A DNA stretch of 64,000 nt, from NCBI GenBank assembly GCA_965662355.1, contig CBFIHP010000005.1, positions 124,001-188,000 of the forward strand. The letters run 5' to 3'. Under the pieces are notes generated by a model. That model was not told the DNA's origin. It saw only the letters and a program-made list of their open reading frames with translations, and searched no databases. The number at the start of each line of letters is the position of its first letter. Position 1 is the stretch's first letter. This DNA is from GCA-2683825 sp965662355 (GTDB taxonomy: Bacteria; Planctomycetota; UBA1135; GCA-002686595). Shown here one piece after another: positions 44,835-55,171 of this stretch. A program made the translations under genes and the position numbers.

Positions 44835-47800
44835 TCACCCCGCTGCGCCATGCTCGTGCTCGTCGAGCAGCTTTCGCATACGAGCGGCGAGCGTATCGAC
44901 GTGCGGCGGTTGGAGGACGGTCAGGTGTCCTCCGGGGACGGGATGTACGTCGACACCAGCTTGTGCGACCCGGTCCCATCCCATCTGGAAACCCAGCCCG
45001 AGGAAGGGCGACTGGAACCGCGAGCGGAACAGCGTGACGGCTCCGGGGTAGGTCTTGGGTTCGTAGGCGAGTACGGCTCGGTAGTGTCGTTCCGCGATCC
45101 GGCGGTTGTTCTCGGGCCAGTGCGACATCTCGACGATGTCCTGGGTCTGTAGCCCCGAGTTGCGCCGGAAGAGCTCGTCGTCGCTGGCTTCGGTCTGCGC
45201 CTGCCCGCAGTTCCCGGCGCCCTGGGGTTTGCGGAAGCGCGAACTGAGTTTTCCACCGACCAGGCGGAGCTTTTGCCCGAGATCGCGTCGGAACTGCTCC
45301 GGGTCGCTCCGGAATTGTTTCCAGGCCTCCGCCGGAACGTGGGGGAGTCCCCGCAGGAAGGCCAGCACCGACCTGGCCCGATCCATCAGGTTCGCATCGA
45401 GGTTGGGTAGAGCGCTATCCAGGATGAAGAGCAACGCAACATCATCGCCACTGCGCCTGAGTTGTTGCGCGATCTCGTACGAGACGATGCCGCCGAACGA
45501 GTGCCCTCCGATGACGTAGGGACCCTCAGGGTGTATCGACTTGATCACCTCGATGTAGTGTGCGGCGTAGTCTTCGATCTGGGCCCCACGCCCGAGCTCC
45601 TCTTCGAGATCGACCGCTTGCAAGCCGTAGAACGGCCGATCGCTGCCCAGTCGTACCGCCAACGGTCGTTGGTTCAGAACGGTGCCACCCAGCGAGCAAA
45701 CGCAGAAGACCGGTGTACGCTCACCCAAGGGCTGGATCTTGACCAGCGCATTCGCTTCGCTCGAACCGACGCCCTGGTGCAGGAGCTGGCCCTGTTCGTA
45801 GAGAGTCGGCGCTCCGATCAGCGCGGATAGGGGGAGGTCGATGCCGAAGACGTCCTTAATGTCCCTGACCAGCTTGACAGCCATCAGCGAGTGGCCGCCC
45901 AGATCGAAGAAGTCGTCGTGCAACGAGATATCCTCGACGCGGAGTATCGTCTTCCAGAGCTCGGCCAGATGTACCTCGACCTCGCTGATCGGTGCAACCG
46001 AACTAGCCGTCAGGCTTTCGAATACCGGATCCGGTAGGGCGCGTCGATCGACCTTGCCGTTGGCATTGATGGGCATCTCGGCCACGAAGTTGATCGAGGC
46101 GGGCAGCATGTACTCGGGAAGGCGCGCGCTGAGGTGTGTAGCCAGCTCGGAGGACAGTAGCTCTTGCCCCTCGATGGGTTCGACGTAGGCAATGAGGCGC
46201 TTGCCCGCGGTCGAGTCTTCGTTAATCGTCACGAAGGCCTTGCGCACGGCGGGGTGATCCGCCAGGAGCGTCTGGATCTCGCCCAGTTCGATGCGATGTC
46301 CTCGGATCTTGACCTGGTCGTCGTTACGGCCCAGAAATTCCAGGGTTCCGTCGGGTCTCCAGCGCACCAGGTCGCCCGTGCGGTAGAGCTTGCCTTCTCC
46401 AAAGGGACTGTCGATAAAGCGCTCGTCCGTCAGATTGGGACGGTCGAGATAACCCAGAGCGAGACCCGCGCCTCCGGTCAGGAGTTCGCCGGCGACTCCC
46501 ACCGGAACGAGCTGATCTCGAGCGTCGACCACGTAGACTTTCGTGTTCGTGATAGGACGCCCGATGGGGATCGAGGGCAGGTTCTCGGGTAGCTTGCGCG
46601 GGATCGGATGACAGCATGTGAAGGTCGTGTTCTCCGTCGGTCCGTATCCGTTGATCAAGCGCACGCTTTGAGGCAAGGCAGCGTAGGCGCGTTGAATGTG
46701 GGCTACGGACAACGCCTCTCCCCCCGTCAAGCACTCTCGCACCGAGGCGAGTGCTTCGGGACGTTCATCGACGATGGCGTTGAAGAGTGCCGCCGTCAGC
46801 CACAAGGTCGTGACCTCATGCTGTTGCAGGACCTGTTCGAGTCTCTCCGGCGTCGGGATACGCTCGGGATACAGAGCGAGCTTGCCGCCGTGGAGCAACG
46901 CTCCCCACAGCTCCAACGTGGAAGCATCGAAGGAAACGGGGGCCAGCTGTAGGATGCAAACGTTCGCTCCAAGAGTCGCGTAGTTGGCCTCGAACACGAG
47001 CCTGGAGATGGCTCGCTGCGGAACTTCGACACCCTTGGGGCGGCCTGTCGAGCCCGAGGTGTACATCACGTAGGCACAGCATTCCCCCGTTGCGAGGGCC
47101 TCGAGGTTGCCCAGCGGTTGCTCGGCGAGTTCCTGGCCCAAACAGTCCAGCTCGATGACGTGGCCGGGGAACTCCGGCAGGTCGTTGCGCAGGTGCGAGT
47201 GGACGAGCAGGACAGGCGATGCGGTGTCGCGGATCATGAAGGCCAATCGATCCGTGGGGTAGGTCGGATCCAGAGGCACGTAGGCGGCCCCGGCCTTCAA
47301 GATGGCGAGGATCGCCACGACCAGCTCGAAGGAGCGATCCAGGCAAAGTGTCACGCGATCCCCCGGCGATACTCCCGTAGCGATCAGGTGATAGGCCAGT
47401 TGGTTCGAGCGCTCGTTCAGCTCGGCGTAGCTCAGCTCACCATCTCCAAACAGCAGGGCGGTCGCCTCCGGTGTCTTGGTCGCTTGGCTGTAGAAGAGCT
47501 CAGCGATTGATTCATGGCTGGGAAAGGTTGCGACCGGCCCACTCCAGCGTTCGAGCATGACGTGGCGCTCGACCGGATCGAGCATCTCCAGTCGATCGAT
47601 GATCACGTCGGGCGTGTCGACCGCCTGTGTCAGGAGGTTCTCCAGGTGACAGGCGAACCCACGAATCGTGTCGACGTCGAAGAGATCTGCGTCGTAGGTG
47701 AGATCAAAGATCAGGTTGCGATCATCGTCGTCGACCGTGATCGCGAGGTCTGTCTTGGCGGTCTCGGTGTGGATCTCCTTCGGTGACTCGAAGATCACGC

Positions 47801-50800
47801 CTCCGGATTCGAAGGTCTTCTTCTCAGCCCGCAAGCTGAAGAGGACCTGGTAGATAGGTGTGATCGACAGGTCGCGCTCGGGCGAGAGGGCTTCGACGAG
47901 CGATTCGAACGGGAACTCCTGGTGGGCGTAGGCGGTCAGCGTACGTTCGCGCGTGCGATGCAAGAGCTCGCGGAACGTCGGGGAACCTGTGAGATCGCAA
48001 CGGATGGCGACGACGTTCAGGAACAGGCCGATGGAGTTTTCGATCTCGGGACGTGTGCGCCCGGAGACCGGGGTCCCGACGACGAAGTCCTCGGTGCGGG
48101 CATAGCGCGACAGGGCCATCTGCGCGCCGGCAAGAAGCAGCATGTACGGAGTGACGCCCTCGCGGCGCGCGAGTTCGCGCAAACAGGGAACCAGCTCGCG
48201 GGCCAGGGCATGGCGCACTGTGTGCCCGCGCCAGCTCTTGACCAGGGGCCTTGCTCTGTCCGTGGGCAGCTCCAGTACCGTGGAGACGCCGGCGAGCTCG
48301 GTCTTCCAGAACGCAAGTTCGCTCTCCCAGCGCTCCCCCTGCATGTAACGGCGTTGCCAGCGTGCGTAGTCCGAGTAGCGGACCGGGAGCGGCGCAAGTG
48401 GCGAGGGCTCTCGCTTGGCGAAGGCCGCGTACAACGTGCCCAGCTCTTCGATGAAGAGGTCCATCGACCAGCCGTCGAAGGCGATGTGGTGCACGTTCAC
48501 GGCCAGGGTTTGCTCGGTCTCGCTGGTGCGAATCAGCATCGCGCGGAACACCGGACCGTTCTCGAGGTCGAGTGCCGTTCGTCCGAACGTCTCGACGGCG
48601 CCGACCACTGCCCCCAAGAGGTCCATCTCATCGCGATCGCGGAAATCGACTTCCTCAAGCTGAAAATCGCTAACCCGGCCGACGCGCTGCACGGCTTCTC
48701 CCTCGACGACACCGTATGTGGTGCGCAGGGGATCATGGCGCTCGAGCATCTCGTCCAGGGCGCGATCGAAGGCGTCGCGATCCACAAGGCCGTAAATCTC
48801 GATCGTGACCGGGACGTTGTAGAAGGGACTCTCCGGTGCGAGCCGCTGCAGGTAGTAGAGCCCGTATTGATTGAACGACAGGGGGTGTTCGTCGCCTTCC
48901 ACTCCGCTCGGCTCGATCGGCGGCAAGGGGACAGCCTGGCTCTCGCGTTCCGCTTCGATGGCAGCGGCAAGTTGTTCTACCGTACGCGCGCGGAAGAAGG
49001 TGCTCAACGGCAAGACGATGTCCAGTATGCGCTTGAAGCGCGCAATCAGGATCGTCGCGGCTAGCGAATGCCCACCCATGGCAAAGAAGTCGTCGCGGAT
49101 ACCGATGCGGCGTCGGTCGAGCACTTCACACCACTGTTCGACCAGGAGTCGCTCCAGCTCGTTACGCGGCGGCTCGACCTTTGCCCCGGCCTCCTCGTCG
49201 AGGTCAGGTTTGGGCAGTTTCGTACGGTCGATCTTGCCTCCGGCCGTCATGGGGAACTGCTTCAACAAACAGAAGGCATGGGGGACCATATACTCCGGCA
49301 GCAGATCCGAGGCGTAACCGATAATGTCGGAGGCCAGTAGCGATGTTCCCGGTTCGATGACGAGGTAGGCGAAGAGCTTCGTGTCGTGCTTGCGCTTGTG
49401 TGGCAGCACCAGGCACTGACGTACGGCAGCGTTCGACAGGATGCAGTTCTCGATCTCGGCCGGCTCGATCCGGTGTCCGCGGATCTTGACCTGGTCGTCA
49501 TTGCGCCCGATGAATTCCAGCTGGCCGTCGGCGCGCCAGCGTACGAGATCGCCTGTGCGATAGAGCTTCGTCCCTTCCTCGGGCCGGAACGGATCGTCGA
49601 CGAAGCGCTCCAGCGTCTGTTCATCGCGGTGCAGGTATCCCAGAGCTATGCCCGGGCCGCCGACGCACAGCTCGCCGGGCACGCCGATCGGCACCGGTCG
49701 TAGCCGTCCATCCAGTACGTAGGCCCGAGTGTTCGCCGTGGGGGTTCCAATGGGGCACGTGCGCGGTTCCTCGCCGAGGGGTTGGGGCGCGATCCAGCGC
49801 GTCGCGATGACCGTGGCCTCGGTCGGTCCATAGCAATTGGCGATACGCAGGTGTGGCAGGTGCTCCTGGGCGCGGCGCACGTGGGCGAGTGACATGGGCT
49901 CGCCACCGGTGGCAACCTGGCGCACGGTTGCGAGCAGGCTCGGGGCCTCGTCGATGATGGCGTTGAAGAGGGCAGTTGTCAGGAAGAGCGAGTTGATCTC
50001 GTGTTTCGCGATCTCGTTCGCTAGCAATCCGAGGTCGGGCCGACGACTGGGAAAGGGAACGGTCGTTCCACCGACCAGCAAGGCACCCCAGATGTCCAGC
50101 ACCGAGGCATCGAAGGAGATCGGCGCCAGGTGGATCATTCGCACCGTTTCGTCCAGTACCAGCCAATCCGCGCCGAGGATCAAGCGCAGCACACCGCGGT
50201 GTGGACAGGGAACTCCCTTGGGTTGGCCCATCGATCCCGAGGTGTAGATGACGTAGGCGGCGCCCTTGGGATCGATCTCGATCCCGAGTGGCTCGTTCGG
50301 TTGCTCGGCCAGCTCTTCGGCCTCGACGTCGATCAAGACGGTGAAGAGATCGACCGTCGGCAACTTGGCCGCCAAAGCCTCCTGGGACACGAGCACGCGG
50401 GCGCCCGAATCGCTCAGCATGAAACGCAGACGATCCTCGGGATACTCCGGATCCAGGGGCAGGTACGCACCGCCCGCCTTGAGGATGCCCAGCAGGCAGA
50501 CCAGGAGCTCGTCCGAGCGTTCGACACACAGCCCGACGGGTTCGCCGGGGCGAACACTCAGCTCGAAGAGTCTCTGGGCAAGGCGATTGGCCCGTTCGTC
50601 CAGCTCGGCATAGGAAACCTGCTTGTCGCCGAAGACGCAGGCGATTGCATCCGGCGTCTCATTTGCCCAATCCTCGAAGATGGAGTGCACCGTGGCGTGC
50701 TGCGGGTACGGGGCGTCGGTGTTGTTCCACTGCTCGACGACCAGCTCGCGTTCCGCGTCGCCGAGGATGTTCAACTCACCCAGGGGGGTCGTGGGCTCCG

Positions 50801-52220
50801 AGGCGATGTGCTTCAACAGAGTCTCGTAGTGTTCGAGAAAGCGCTGTGCCGTCGACTCGTCGAAGAGATCGGTGTTGTATTCGAGTGAGGCGATCAGGGT
50901 CCCGTCGCGCTCCTCGGTGTAGAGCGCCAGATCGACCTTGGTCGTGGCGCTGTGAACTTCCGCTTCACCGAGGAAACGACCCGAGCGCATTCCGGCCAGC
51001 TCCAGCGAGCGGGTCAGGTTGCGCCGATGGTCGTACATGGTCTGGAAGATCGGTGTCGTCGCCAGGTTGCGCTCGGGCTGCACCGCCTCGACGACGCGCT
51101 CGAAGGGCACGTCTTGGTGTTCGTATGCCTCCAACGCGCGATCTCGGACCTGCGTCAAGAAGTCGCTGAAGGGGACCTCGCTGTCTGCGTCCGCGCGCAC
51201 GACCAGCGTGTTGACGAAGAAGCCTGGCATGCGCTCCAGCTCGGTGCGATTGCGCGTCGTAACGGGAATGCCGATGGCCAGGTCCTTCTGCCCACAGGTT
51301 CTGAAGAGCAGGGCGTGAAAAGCGGCCAGCAACAACTGGAACGTCGTCGCGCCGTGGGTGCTCGCCAGGGTATCGCAAGCGGATTGGAGCCCAGCGGGAA
51401 GCTCGCGCTCGAGCCAGGCGCCGGCGAACGTTTGCTCCGGTCCGCGCATGCGATCGTGGGGCAGCGCCAAGGGGTCGGGAGGATCGGCGAGTCGTTCCTT
51501 CCAGAAGTCCAGCTGCTCGCGAACCGCATCCGATTCGAGCCACTGTCTTTGCCAGTGGGCAAAGTCTGCGTGCTGCAACGCCGGAGTGGGCAGCATGGCG
51601 ATGCCCTGTCCGATCTCCGCTGCATACAGCTCCCGCAACTCGTCGAAGAGCACTCCGATGGTCACACCATCGGAGACCGTGTGGTGCATCGAGATGAGAA
51701 ACAGGTGCTCCTCAGCGTCGAGTCGCCACAAGGCGATCCGCACCAAGGGGCCGCTCGCGAGGTCGAACGTGCGGCGGTATTCCTCGTTGACCAAGGCCAA
51801 TCCGTGTTCCCAGCGCGTATCCGCGTCGTGCCCCGATAGATTGCGAACCTCGAGGCTGATGCTGCGCGGCTCGACTCGCTGAAAGACACCCTCCTCGGTA
51901 CCTTCGAAACGCGCTCGCAAGATCTCGTGTCGTGCGAGAACGCCATTCCATGCGCGTTCGAGGGCTTCGACATCGAGCGGACCGACCAGGTGCACCGGGG
52001 CCGGTACGTTGTATACCGGTGAGTTCTCCAGGAACTGCTCCAGCACCCACAGTCGCTCCTGGCTACACGAAATCGGCGCCGGGGCTTCGGGATCCGGCCG
52101 TGTTGCGATGCGCTCTTCACGAGCGCCCTCCGTTGCAAGCCCTTCCTTTTGAAGGAGCTCAGCCAGAAGCGCTTGTTTCTTGGCGGAGAGACCGCCGGGA
52201 GACGGGGAGGCGTCGGACAT
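44835..52220 (-). CDS. Bimodular non-ribosomal peptide synthetase C-A-T-C-A-T-TE
   Basis: About 2,461 residues; approximate boundaries follow. C1 45-470 (HHTVSDG, catalytic His about 180). A1 490-1000 (YTSGSMGQPKG, NCYGPTE, GGKIDR). T1 1020-1085 (MGGHSLAA). C2 1110-1550 (HHIAFDGW). A2 1560-2065 (YTSGSTGRPKG, NGYGPTE, NGKVDR). T2 2080-2145 (LGGHSLMA). TE 2180-2440 (GHSFGG serine, FILDSA, GGHLTVLQPP). Hand-read specificity codes are D-A-L-F-A-G-C-V-I-K for A1 (unassigned) and D-A-L-W-L-G-G-T-F-K for A2, eight of ten positions like the valine code I remember. It ends the minus-strand operon and should complete and release the peptide. The ATG at 52220 is preferred over a TTG at 52253. Confidence 0.93.
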   Translation of the reverse strand: MSDASPSPGGLSAKKQALLAELLQKEGLATEGAREERIATRPDPEAPAPISCSQERLWVLEQFLENSPVYNVPAPVHLVGPLDVEALERAWNGVLARHEILRARFEGTEEGVFQRVEPRSISLEVRNLSGHDADTRWEHGLALVNEEYRRTFDLASGPLVRIALWRLDAEEHLFLISMHHTVSDGVTIGVLFDELRELYAAEIGQGIAMLPTPALQHADFAHWQRQWLESDAVREQLDFWKERLADPPDPLALPHDRMRGPEQTFAGAWLERELPAGLQSACDTLASTHGATTFQLLLAAFHALLFRTCGQKDLAIGIPVTTRNRTELERMPGFFVNTLVVRADADSEVPFSDFLTQVRDRALEAYEHQDVPFERVVEAVQPERNLATTPIFQTMYDHRRNLTRSLELAGMRSGRFLGEAEVHSATTKVDLALYTEERDGTLIASLEYNTDLFDESTAQRFLEHYETLLKHIASEPTTPLGELNILGDAERELVVEQWNNTDAPYPQHATVHSIFEDWANETPDAIACVFGDKQVSYAELDERANRLAQRLFELSVRPGEPVGLCVERSDELLVCLLGILKAGGAYLPLDPEYPEDRLRFMLSDSGARVLVSQEALAAKLPTVDLFTVLIDVEAEELAEQPNEPLGIEIDPKGAAYVIYTSGSMGQPKGVPCPHRGVLRLILGADWLVLDETVRMIHLAPISFDASVLDIWGALLVGGTTVPFPSRRPDLGLLANEIAKHEINSLFLTTALFNAIIDEAPSLLATVRQVATGGEPMSLAHVRRAQEHLPHLRIANCYGPTEATVIATRWIAPQPLGEEPRTCPIGTPTANTRAYVLDGRLRPVPIGVPGELCVGGPGIALGYLHRDEQTLERFVDDPFRPEEGTKLYRTGDLVRWRADGQLEFIGRNDDQVKIRGHRIEPAEIENCILSNAAVRQCLVLPHKRKHDTKLFAYLVIEPGTSLLASDIIGYASDLLPEYMVPHAFCLLKQFPMTAGGKIDRTKLPKPDLDEEAGAKVEPPRNELERLLVEQWCEVLDRRRIGIRDDFFAMGGHSLAATILIARFKRILDIVLPLSTFFRARTVEQLAAAIEAERESQAVPLPPIEPSGVEGDEHPLSFNQYGLYYLQRLAPESPFYNVPVTIEIYGLVDRDAFDRALDEMLERHDPLRTTYGVVEGEAVQRVGRVSDFQLEEVDFRDRDEMDLLGAVVGAVETFGRTALDLENGPVFRAMLIRTSETEQTLAVNVHHIAFDGWSMDLFIEELGTLYAAFAKREPSPLAPLPVRYSDYARWQRRYMQGERWESELAFWKTELAGVSTVLELPTDRARPLVKSWRGHTVRHALARELVPCLRELARREGVTPYMLLLAGAQMALSRYARTEDFVVGTPVSGRTRPEIENSIGLFLNVVAIRCDLTGSPTFRELLHRTRERTLTAYAHQEFPFESLVEALSPERDLSITPIYQVLFSLRAEKKTFESGGVIFESPKEIHTETAKTDLAITVDDDDRNLIFDLTYDADLFDVDTIRGFACHLENLLTQAVDTPDVIIDRLEMLDPVERHVMLERWSGPVATFPSHESIAELFYSQATKTPEATALLFGDGELSYAELNERSNQLAYHLIATGVSPGDRVTLCLDRSFELVVAILAILKAGAAYVPLDPTYPTDRLAFMIRDTASPVLLVHSHLRNDLPEFPGHVIELDCLGQELAEQPLGNLEALATGECCAYVMYTSGSTGRPKGVEVPQRAISRLVFEANYATLGANVCILQLAPVSFDASTLELWGALLHGGKLALYPERIPTPERLEQVLQQHEVTTLWLTAALFNAIVDERPEALASVRECLTGGEALSVAHIQRAYAALPQSVRLINGYGPTENTTFTCCHPIPRKLPENLPSIPIGRPITNTKVYVVDARDQLVPVGVAGELLTGGAGLALGYLDRPNLTDERFIDSPFGEGKLYRTGDLVRWRPDGTLEFLGRNDDQVKIRGHRIELGEIQTLLADHPAVRKAFVTINEDSTAGKRLIAYVEPIEGQELLSSELATHLSARLPEYMLPASINFVAEMPINANGKVDRRALPDPVFESLTASSVAPISEVEVHLAELWKTILRVEDISLHDDFFDLGGHSLMAVKLVRDIKDVFGIDLPLSALIGAPTLYEQGQLLHQGVGSSEANALVKIQPLGERTPVFCVCSLGGTVLNQRPLAVRLGSDRPFYGLQAVDLEEELGRGAQIEDYAAHYIEVIKSIHPEGPYVIGGHSFGGIVSYEIAQQLRRSGDDVALLFILDSALPNLDANLMDRARSVLAFLRGLPHVPAEAWKQFRSDPEQFRRDLGQKLRLVGGKLSSRFRKPQGAGNCGQAQTEASDDELFRRNSGLQTQDIVEMSHWPENNRRIAERHYRAVLAYEPKTYPGAVTLFRSRFQSPFLGLGFQMGWDRVAQAGVDVHPVPGGHLTVLQPPHVDTLAARMRKLLDEHEHGAAG

Positions 52221-52347
52221 TGGGGATCGAGGTGTGCGGCTGGAATGGGACAAGACCCACCCGTCGATCGACCAATGTCTTTCGTTCCTGAAGAGCCGTA
52301 GCCGGCGAAGGCCACGGCAAATGCAGAAAGGATTTCCGAGCTGGCTG

Positions 52348-53670
52348 CTACAGCGTGAGCGCGAAGTCCTCGATCAACGCACCCGGGACGCGGGCGCTGA
52401 AGGTCGAGCGGTTGCCATAGGTTCCCGGGTCCAGCATGAACTCGCGCTGGGCGGTCAGGGCCAGGAGGTTGGACCCGAAGAGCCGGAAGATGGTCTCGTC
52501 GAAGCGCATCACGTTCAGGGGAGCAGAGATGTTGCCGTTCTCGACCCAGAAGGTGGCGAAGCGCGTCATGCCGGTCATACGGCAATTCGGACGATCCGAA
52601 TAGTTCAGGTAGTGGAGGTTGTTGATGTAGAGGCCCGTTTCCAGGCGTTCCAGAACATCCTTGTTTTCGAGAGCGCCGGCGCTGACATCCAGGGATTGCG
52701 GCGACTCACCCCCCGAGGCTCCGTTGGTGGGGACGCTGTATTCCTTGGCCGAACGCGGCGATGCCAGGCAGTTCCGGAAGCAGCCGCCCTGGATCAGCTC
52801 GACGCGATCGGGACGAATGAAGCCCGCGTCTTGAAAGTTGGGTGCGACGCCTTCGGCGGTGTTTTCGTTGATGTCGACGCTCTCGTGGAGCTGAGCGGAG
52901 CCTTCGATCATCTGCAGCAGCGAGGTTTGCTTTGTGCGGTGATCTTTCAGTCCGAAACCGCCCCAGGAAAGTGTGCCCATGATCTCCCACACGGCCGCGG
53001 GGGAGAGAAAGACGCGATAGTTGCCCGGCTCGAGTGTCTTCGACTTCTTCGTGAGGATCGTCAGCTGTTCCTTGCCGCTCTCGATCTTCTCGACGAAGGC
53101 ATCCTGTTTCCAGCGGAAACCCGAGTGGTTCAGTTTCACCGCCTTGTCGGCCTGGTGATACAGACTCCAGTCCATGTTGAAGCTGTGGCTGGAGAACCAG
53201 TTCCTCTGGCCAAACGAATTGCCAAAGCCTCGATAGATTCCTCCTCCGGCATAGAGACCGACGAAGTCCGTGCTCTGCGCGGCGTCCAGGATCGTTTGTG
53301 TTGCGTCGCCAGCCTCAGGCAATTCGTTCTCGCCGTGCGCTTCGCTGGAGCGAACATCCGTTGCGTAGAGCAGGTAGGGATCTTCGGGAAGCTCCGGTAG
53401 AAGCCTGCGCAAGCCCACGATCTCTTCTTTCACGAGAGCGCGGTCCAGCTCGAGATTGCCCGACAAGGTGGTGTTGGCCGAAGCGTGGCGCTGGCCCTTG
53501 ATCAAGCGCAGGCCAAGATTGCGTTGCAACACCCTGCCCGCTTGACGGACCGCGGCCTGGTTGAAGCGGATGAAGTCCGATTCCTCCGCGGCGAAGCCCG
53601 TGGTGAGGACTTCGGCTCCGGTCAGTTGTGAGGTAGCGAAATTCGTTAGCTCGTCGAAGTATTCTTGCAT
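52348..53670 (-). CDS. TldE/PmbA-like metalloprotease subunit
   Basis: About 440 residues of the PmbA/TldD modulator-of-gyrase family, lacking the zinc motif, as expected of the TldE partner. Recognisable blocks are ATDVRSSEAHGENELPEAGDATQTILDAA, YRVFLSPAAVWEIMGTLSWGGFGLKDH, and the C-terminal TGLYINNLHYLNYSDRPNCRMTGMTRFATFWVENGNI. TldD/TldE form a heterodimer that degrades unfolded peptides and, in known cases, removes leader peptides (microcin B17). Its start (GTG at 53673 or ATG at 53670, GGAGG upstream) abuts the tldD stop. The location between NRPS genes is unusual. Confidence 0.88.
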   Translation of the reverse strand: MQEYFDELTNFATSQLTGAEVLTTGFAAEESDFIRFNQAAVRQAGRVLQRNLGLRLIKGQRHASANTTLSGNLELDRALVKEEIVGLRRLLPELPEDPYLLYATDVRSSEAHGENELPEAGDATQTILDAAQSTDFVGLYAGGGIYRGFGNSFGQRNWFSSHSFNMDWSLYHQADKAVKLNHSGFRWKQDAFVEKIESGKEQLTILTKKSKTLEPGNYRVFLSPAAVWEIMGTLSWGGFGLKDHRTKQTSLLQMIEGSAQLHESVDINENTAEGVAPNFQDAGFIRPDRVELIQGGCFRNCLASPRSAKEYSVPTNGASGGESPQSLDVSAGALENKDVLERLETGLYINNLHYLNYSDRPNCRMTGMTRFATFWVENGNISAPLNVMRFDETIFRLFGSNLLALTAQREFMLDPGTYGNRSTFSARVPGALIEDFALTL

Positions 53671-53673
53671 CAC

Positions 53674-55110
53674 TTATTCGCCTCCGAAGACTTCCACGCC
53701 TGAAAACAGACACGTAGGGGAGGCGTGACCGACCCGGACGACCTGGTTCGGCTCGCCTTTGCCGCAGTTCGGTGTTCCGAGAACTTCGAAGGTGTCGGCG
53801 TTGCCCACCATCTTCAGGTTGCGCCAGAAGGTGGCGGAGACGCCTCGGTAGTTGGGCTTCTTGACGACCTCGGTCAGCTGGCCGTTTTCGATGCGTTGCC
53901 CCCACTCGCAACCGAACTGAAACTTGTTGCGCGAGTCATCGATCGACCAGCTGCAATTGCTCTTCATGAAGATGCCGTTTTCGACGGCGCCGACCATTTC
54001 ATCCAGCGTGGAATCGCCGATCTCGAGGTTGAGATTGGCCATGCGATCGATAGGCGGGCGGTTCCAGCTCTGCGCGCGGGAGTTGGCCACCCCGGATATC
54101 GCGGCACGCTGCTGGGAGACGCCTGCTCCCAACGGACGTTCCAGGATGCCGTTCTTGATCACGAATTCCTTGCGCGCCGGTTGGCCTTCGTCGTCGAAGC
54201 CGAAACTGGCGAATTCCTCGGGCCGGGTCGGGTCGAAGGTGATGTTCAGAAGGTCCGAGCCGTAGCGGTATTCGCCGAACATGTCGAGGGTCACGAAGGT
54301 CGTGCCGGCGTAGTTTCGTTCGTCCCCGAGAATGCGATCCAGCTCGAGCGGATGTCCGATCGATTCGTGGATCTGCAGGATCATCTGATCCGGTTCCAGC
54401 ACGAGATCCATCGCCCCGGAGGGGCAGTTGGGCGCGCTGAGTAGCTGGATGGCCTCGTCGGCCAGTTGCGGTGCGGCTTCCATGAAGCCCACGTCCTGCA
54501 ACACCTCGAGCCCCCCTTGGCGGCAGGGCCCGTGGCCCTTCAGCGTGCGCGATTGCGTTTCCGTCCCGGCGTTCGCCGTGACGGCCATGCTGGGAGCCAT
54601 CTGGGACAGCTCTTGCGCGATGCGACCGCCACTGGACGTTAGATACAGCGACTGGGTTTGCGTGAACCAGATCCCCGCTTCCCAGTCGACGATGCGCTCG
54701 TCGATCTTCAAGCGCTGACTCTCGTTCATCAGGAGCGCGACCTTGTCAGCGAGGGACGTCGAGTTCCACTCCCTTTGCACGGGCGAACGATAGTCTCCCG
54801 TGGGGGCGGCCATCTCGATCTTCGAGAAGTCGACCACGCATTTTCCCTGCGTGCGCCTTGCCCACGAAGTGGCGTGGTCGATCGCGGACTTGATCCCGCT
54901 CTCGCTGAGATCCGACGTTCCGGCATAGCCGATTCCGCCGGCGTGGTGCACCGTGATCATGCAGCCTGCGTCGGTCCAGCGTCGAACCGGTTCGAGCACG
55001 TTCTGTCGGACGGTGACGTCCTCCGAGCGTTCCTCGACCAGGCGCAGCGAACAAAAATCGACCGCCGGGATGTTGCGGCGGAAGGCCCCTTCGATTCGTG
55101 AAGTATCCAT
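53674..55110 (-). CDS. TldD-like metalloprotease catalytic subunit
   Basis: About 478 residues with the TldD zinc motif HESIGHP (H-E-x-x-x-H) and the following GTTFVTLDMFGEYRYGS, ASFGFDDEGQPARKEFVIKNGIL and NRPPIDRMANLNLEIGDSTLDEMVGAVENGIF blocks. The conserved C-terminal Cys of TldD is present in GTPNCGKGEPNQVVRVGHASPTCLFSGVEVFG. It forms a unit with the TldE-like gene directly downstream. Start chosen at the ATG at 55110; an ATG nine bases earlier (55119) is equally possible, while the frame to 55272 overlaps slyD on the same strand and is rejected. Confidence 0.88.
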   Translation of the reverse strand: MDTSRIEGAFRRNIPAVDFCSLRLVEERSEDVTVRQNVLEPVRRWTDAGCMITVHHAGGIGYAGTSDLSESGIKSAIDHATSWARRTQGKCVVDFSKIEMAAPTGDYRSPVQREWNSTSLADKVALLMNESQRLKIDERIVDWEAGIWFTQTQSLYLTSSGGRIAQELSQMAPSMAVTANAGTETQSRTLKGHGPCRQGGLEVLQDVGFMEAAPQLADEAIQLLSAPNCPSGAMDLVLEPDQMILQIHESIGHPLELDRILGDERNYAGTTFVTLDMFGEYRYGSDLLNITFDPTRPEEFASFGFDDEGQPARKEFVIKNGILERPLGAGVSQQRAAISGVANSRAQSWNRPPIDRMANLNLEIGDSTLDEMVGAVENGIFMKSNCSWSIDDSRNKFQFGCEWGQRIENGQLTEVVKKPNYRGVSATFWRNLKMVGNADTFEVLGTPNCGKGEPNQVVRVGHASPTCLFSGVEVFGGE

Positions 55111-55171
55111 ACGTTCCATCAACGGCGTGGTCAGGCCTTCCGCGAGCCTGTTCGTTCTTGGCTCTCTCGGA

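Noticed and set aside
47922..49064. 380-codon plus-strand frame inside the NRPS gene
   Set aside because: Antisense to the second condensation domain; no ribosome site and no domains.
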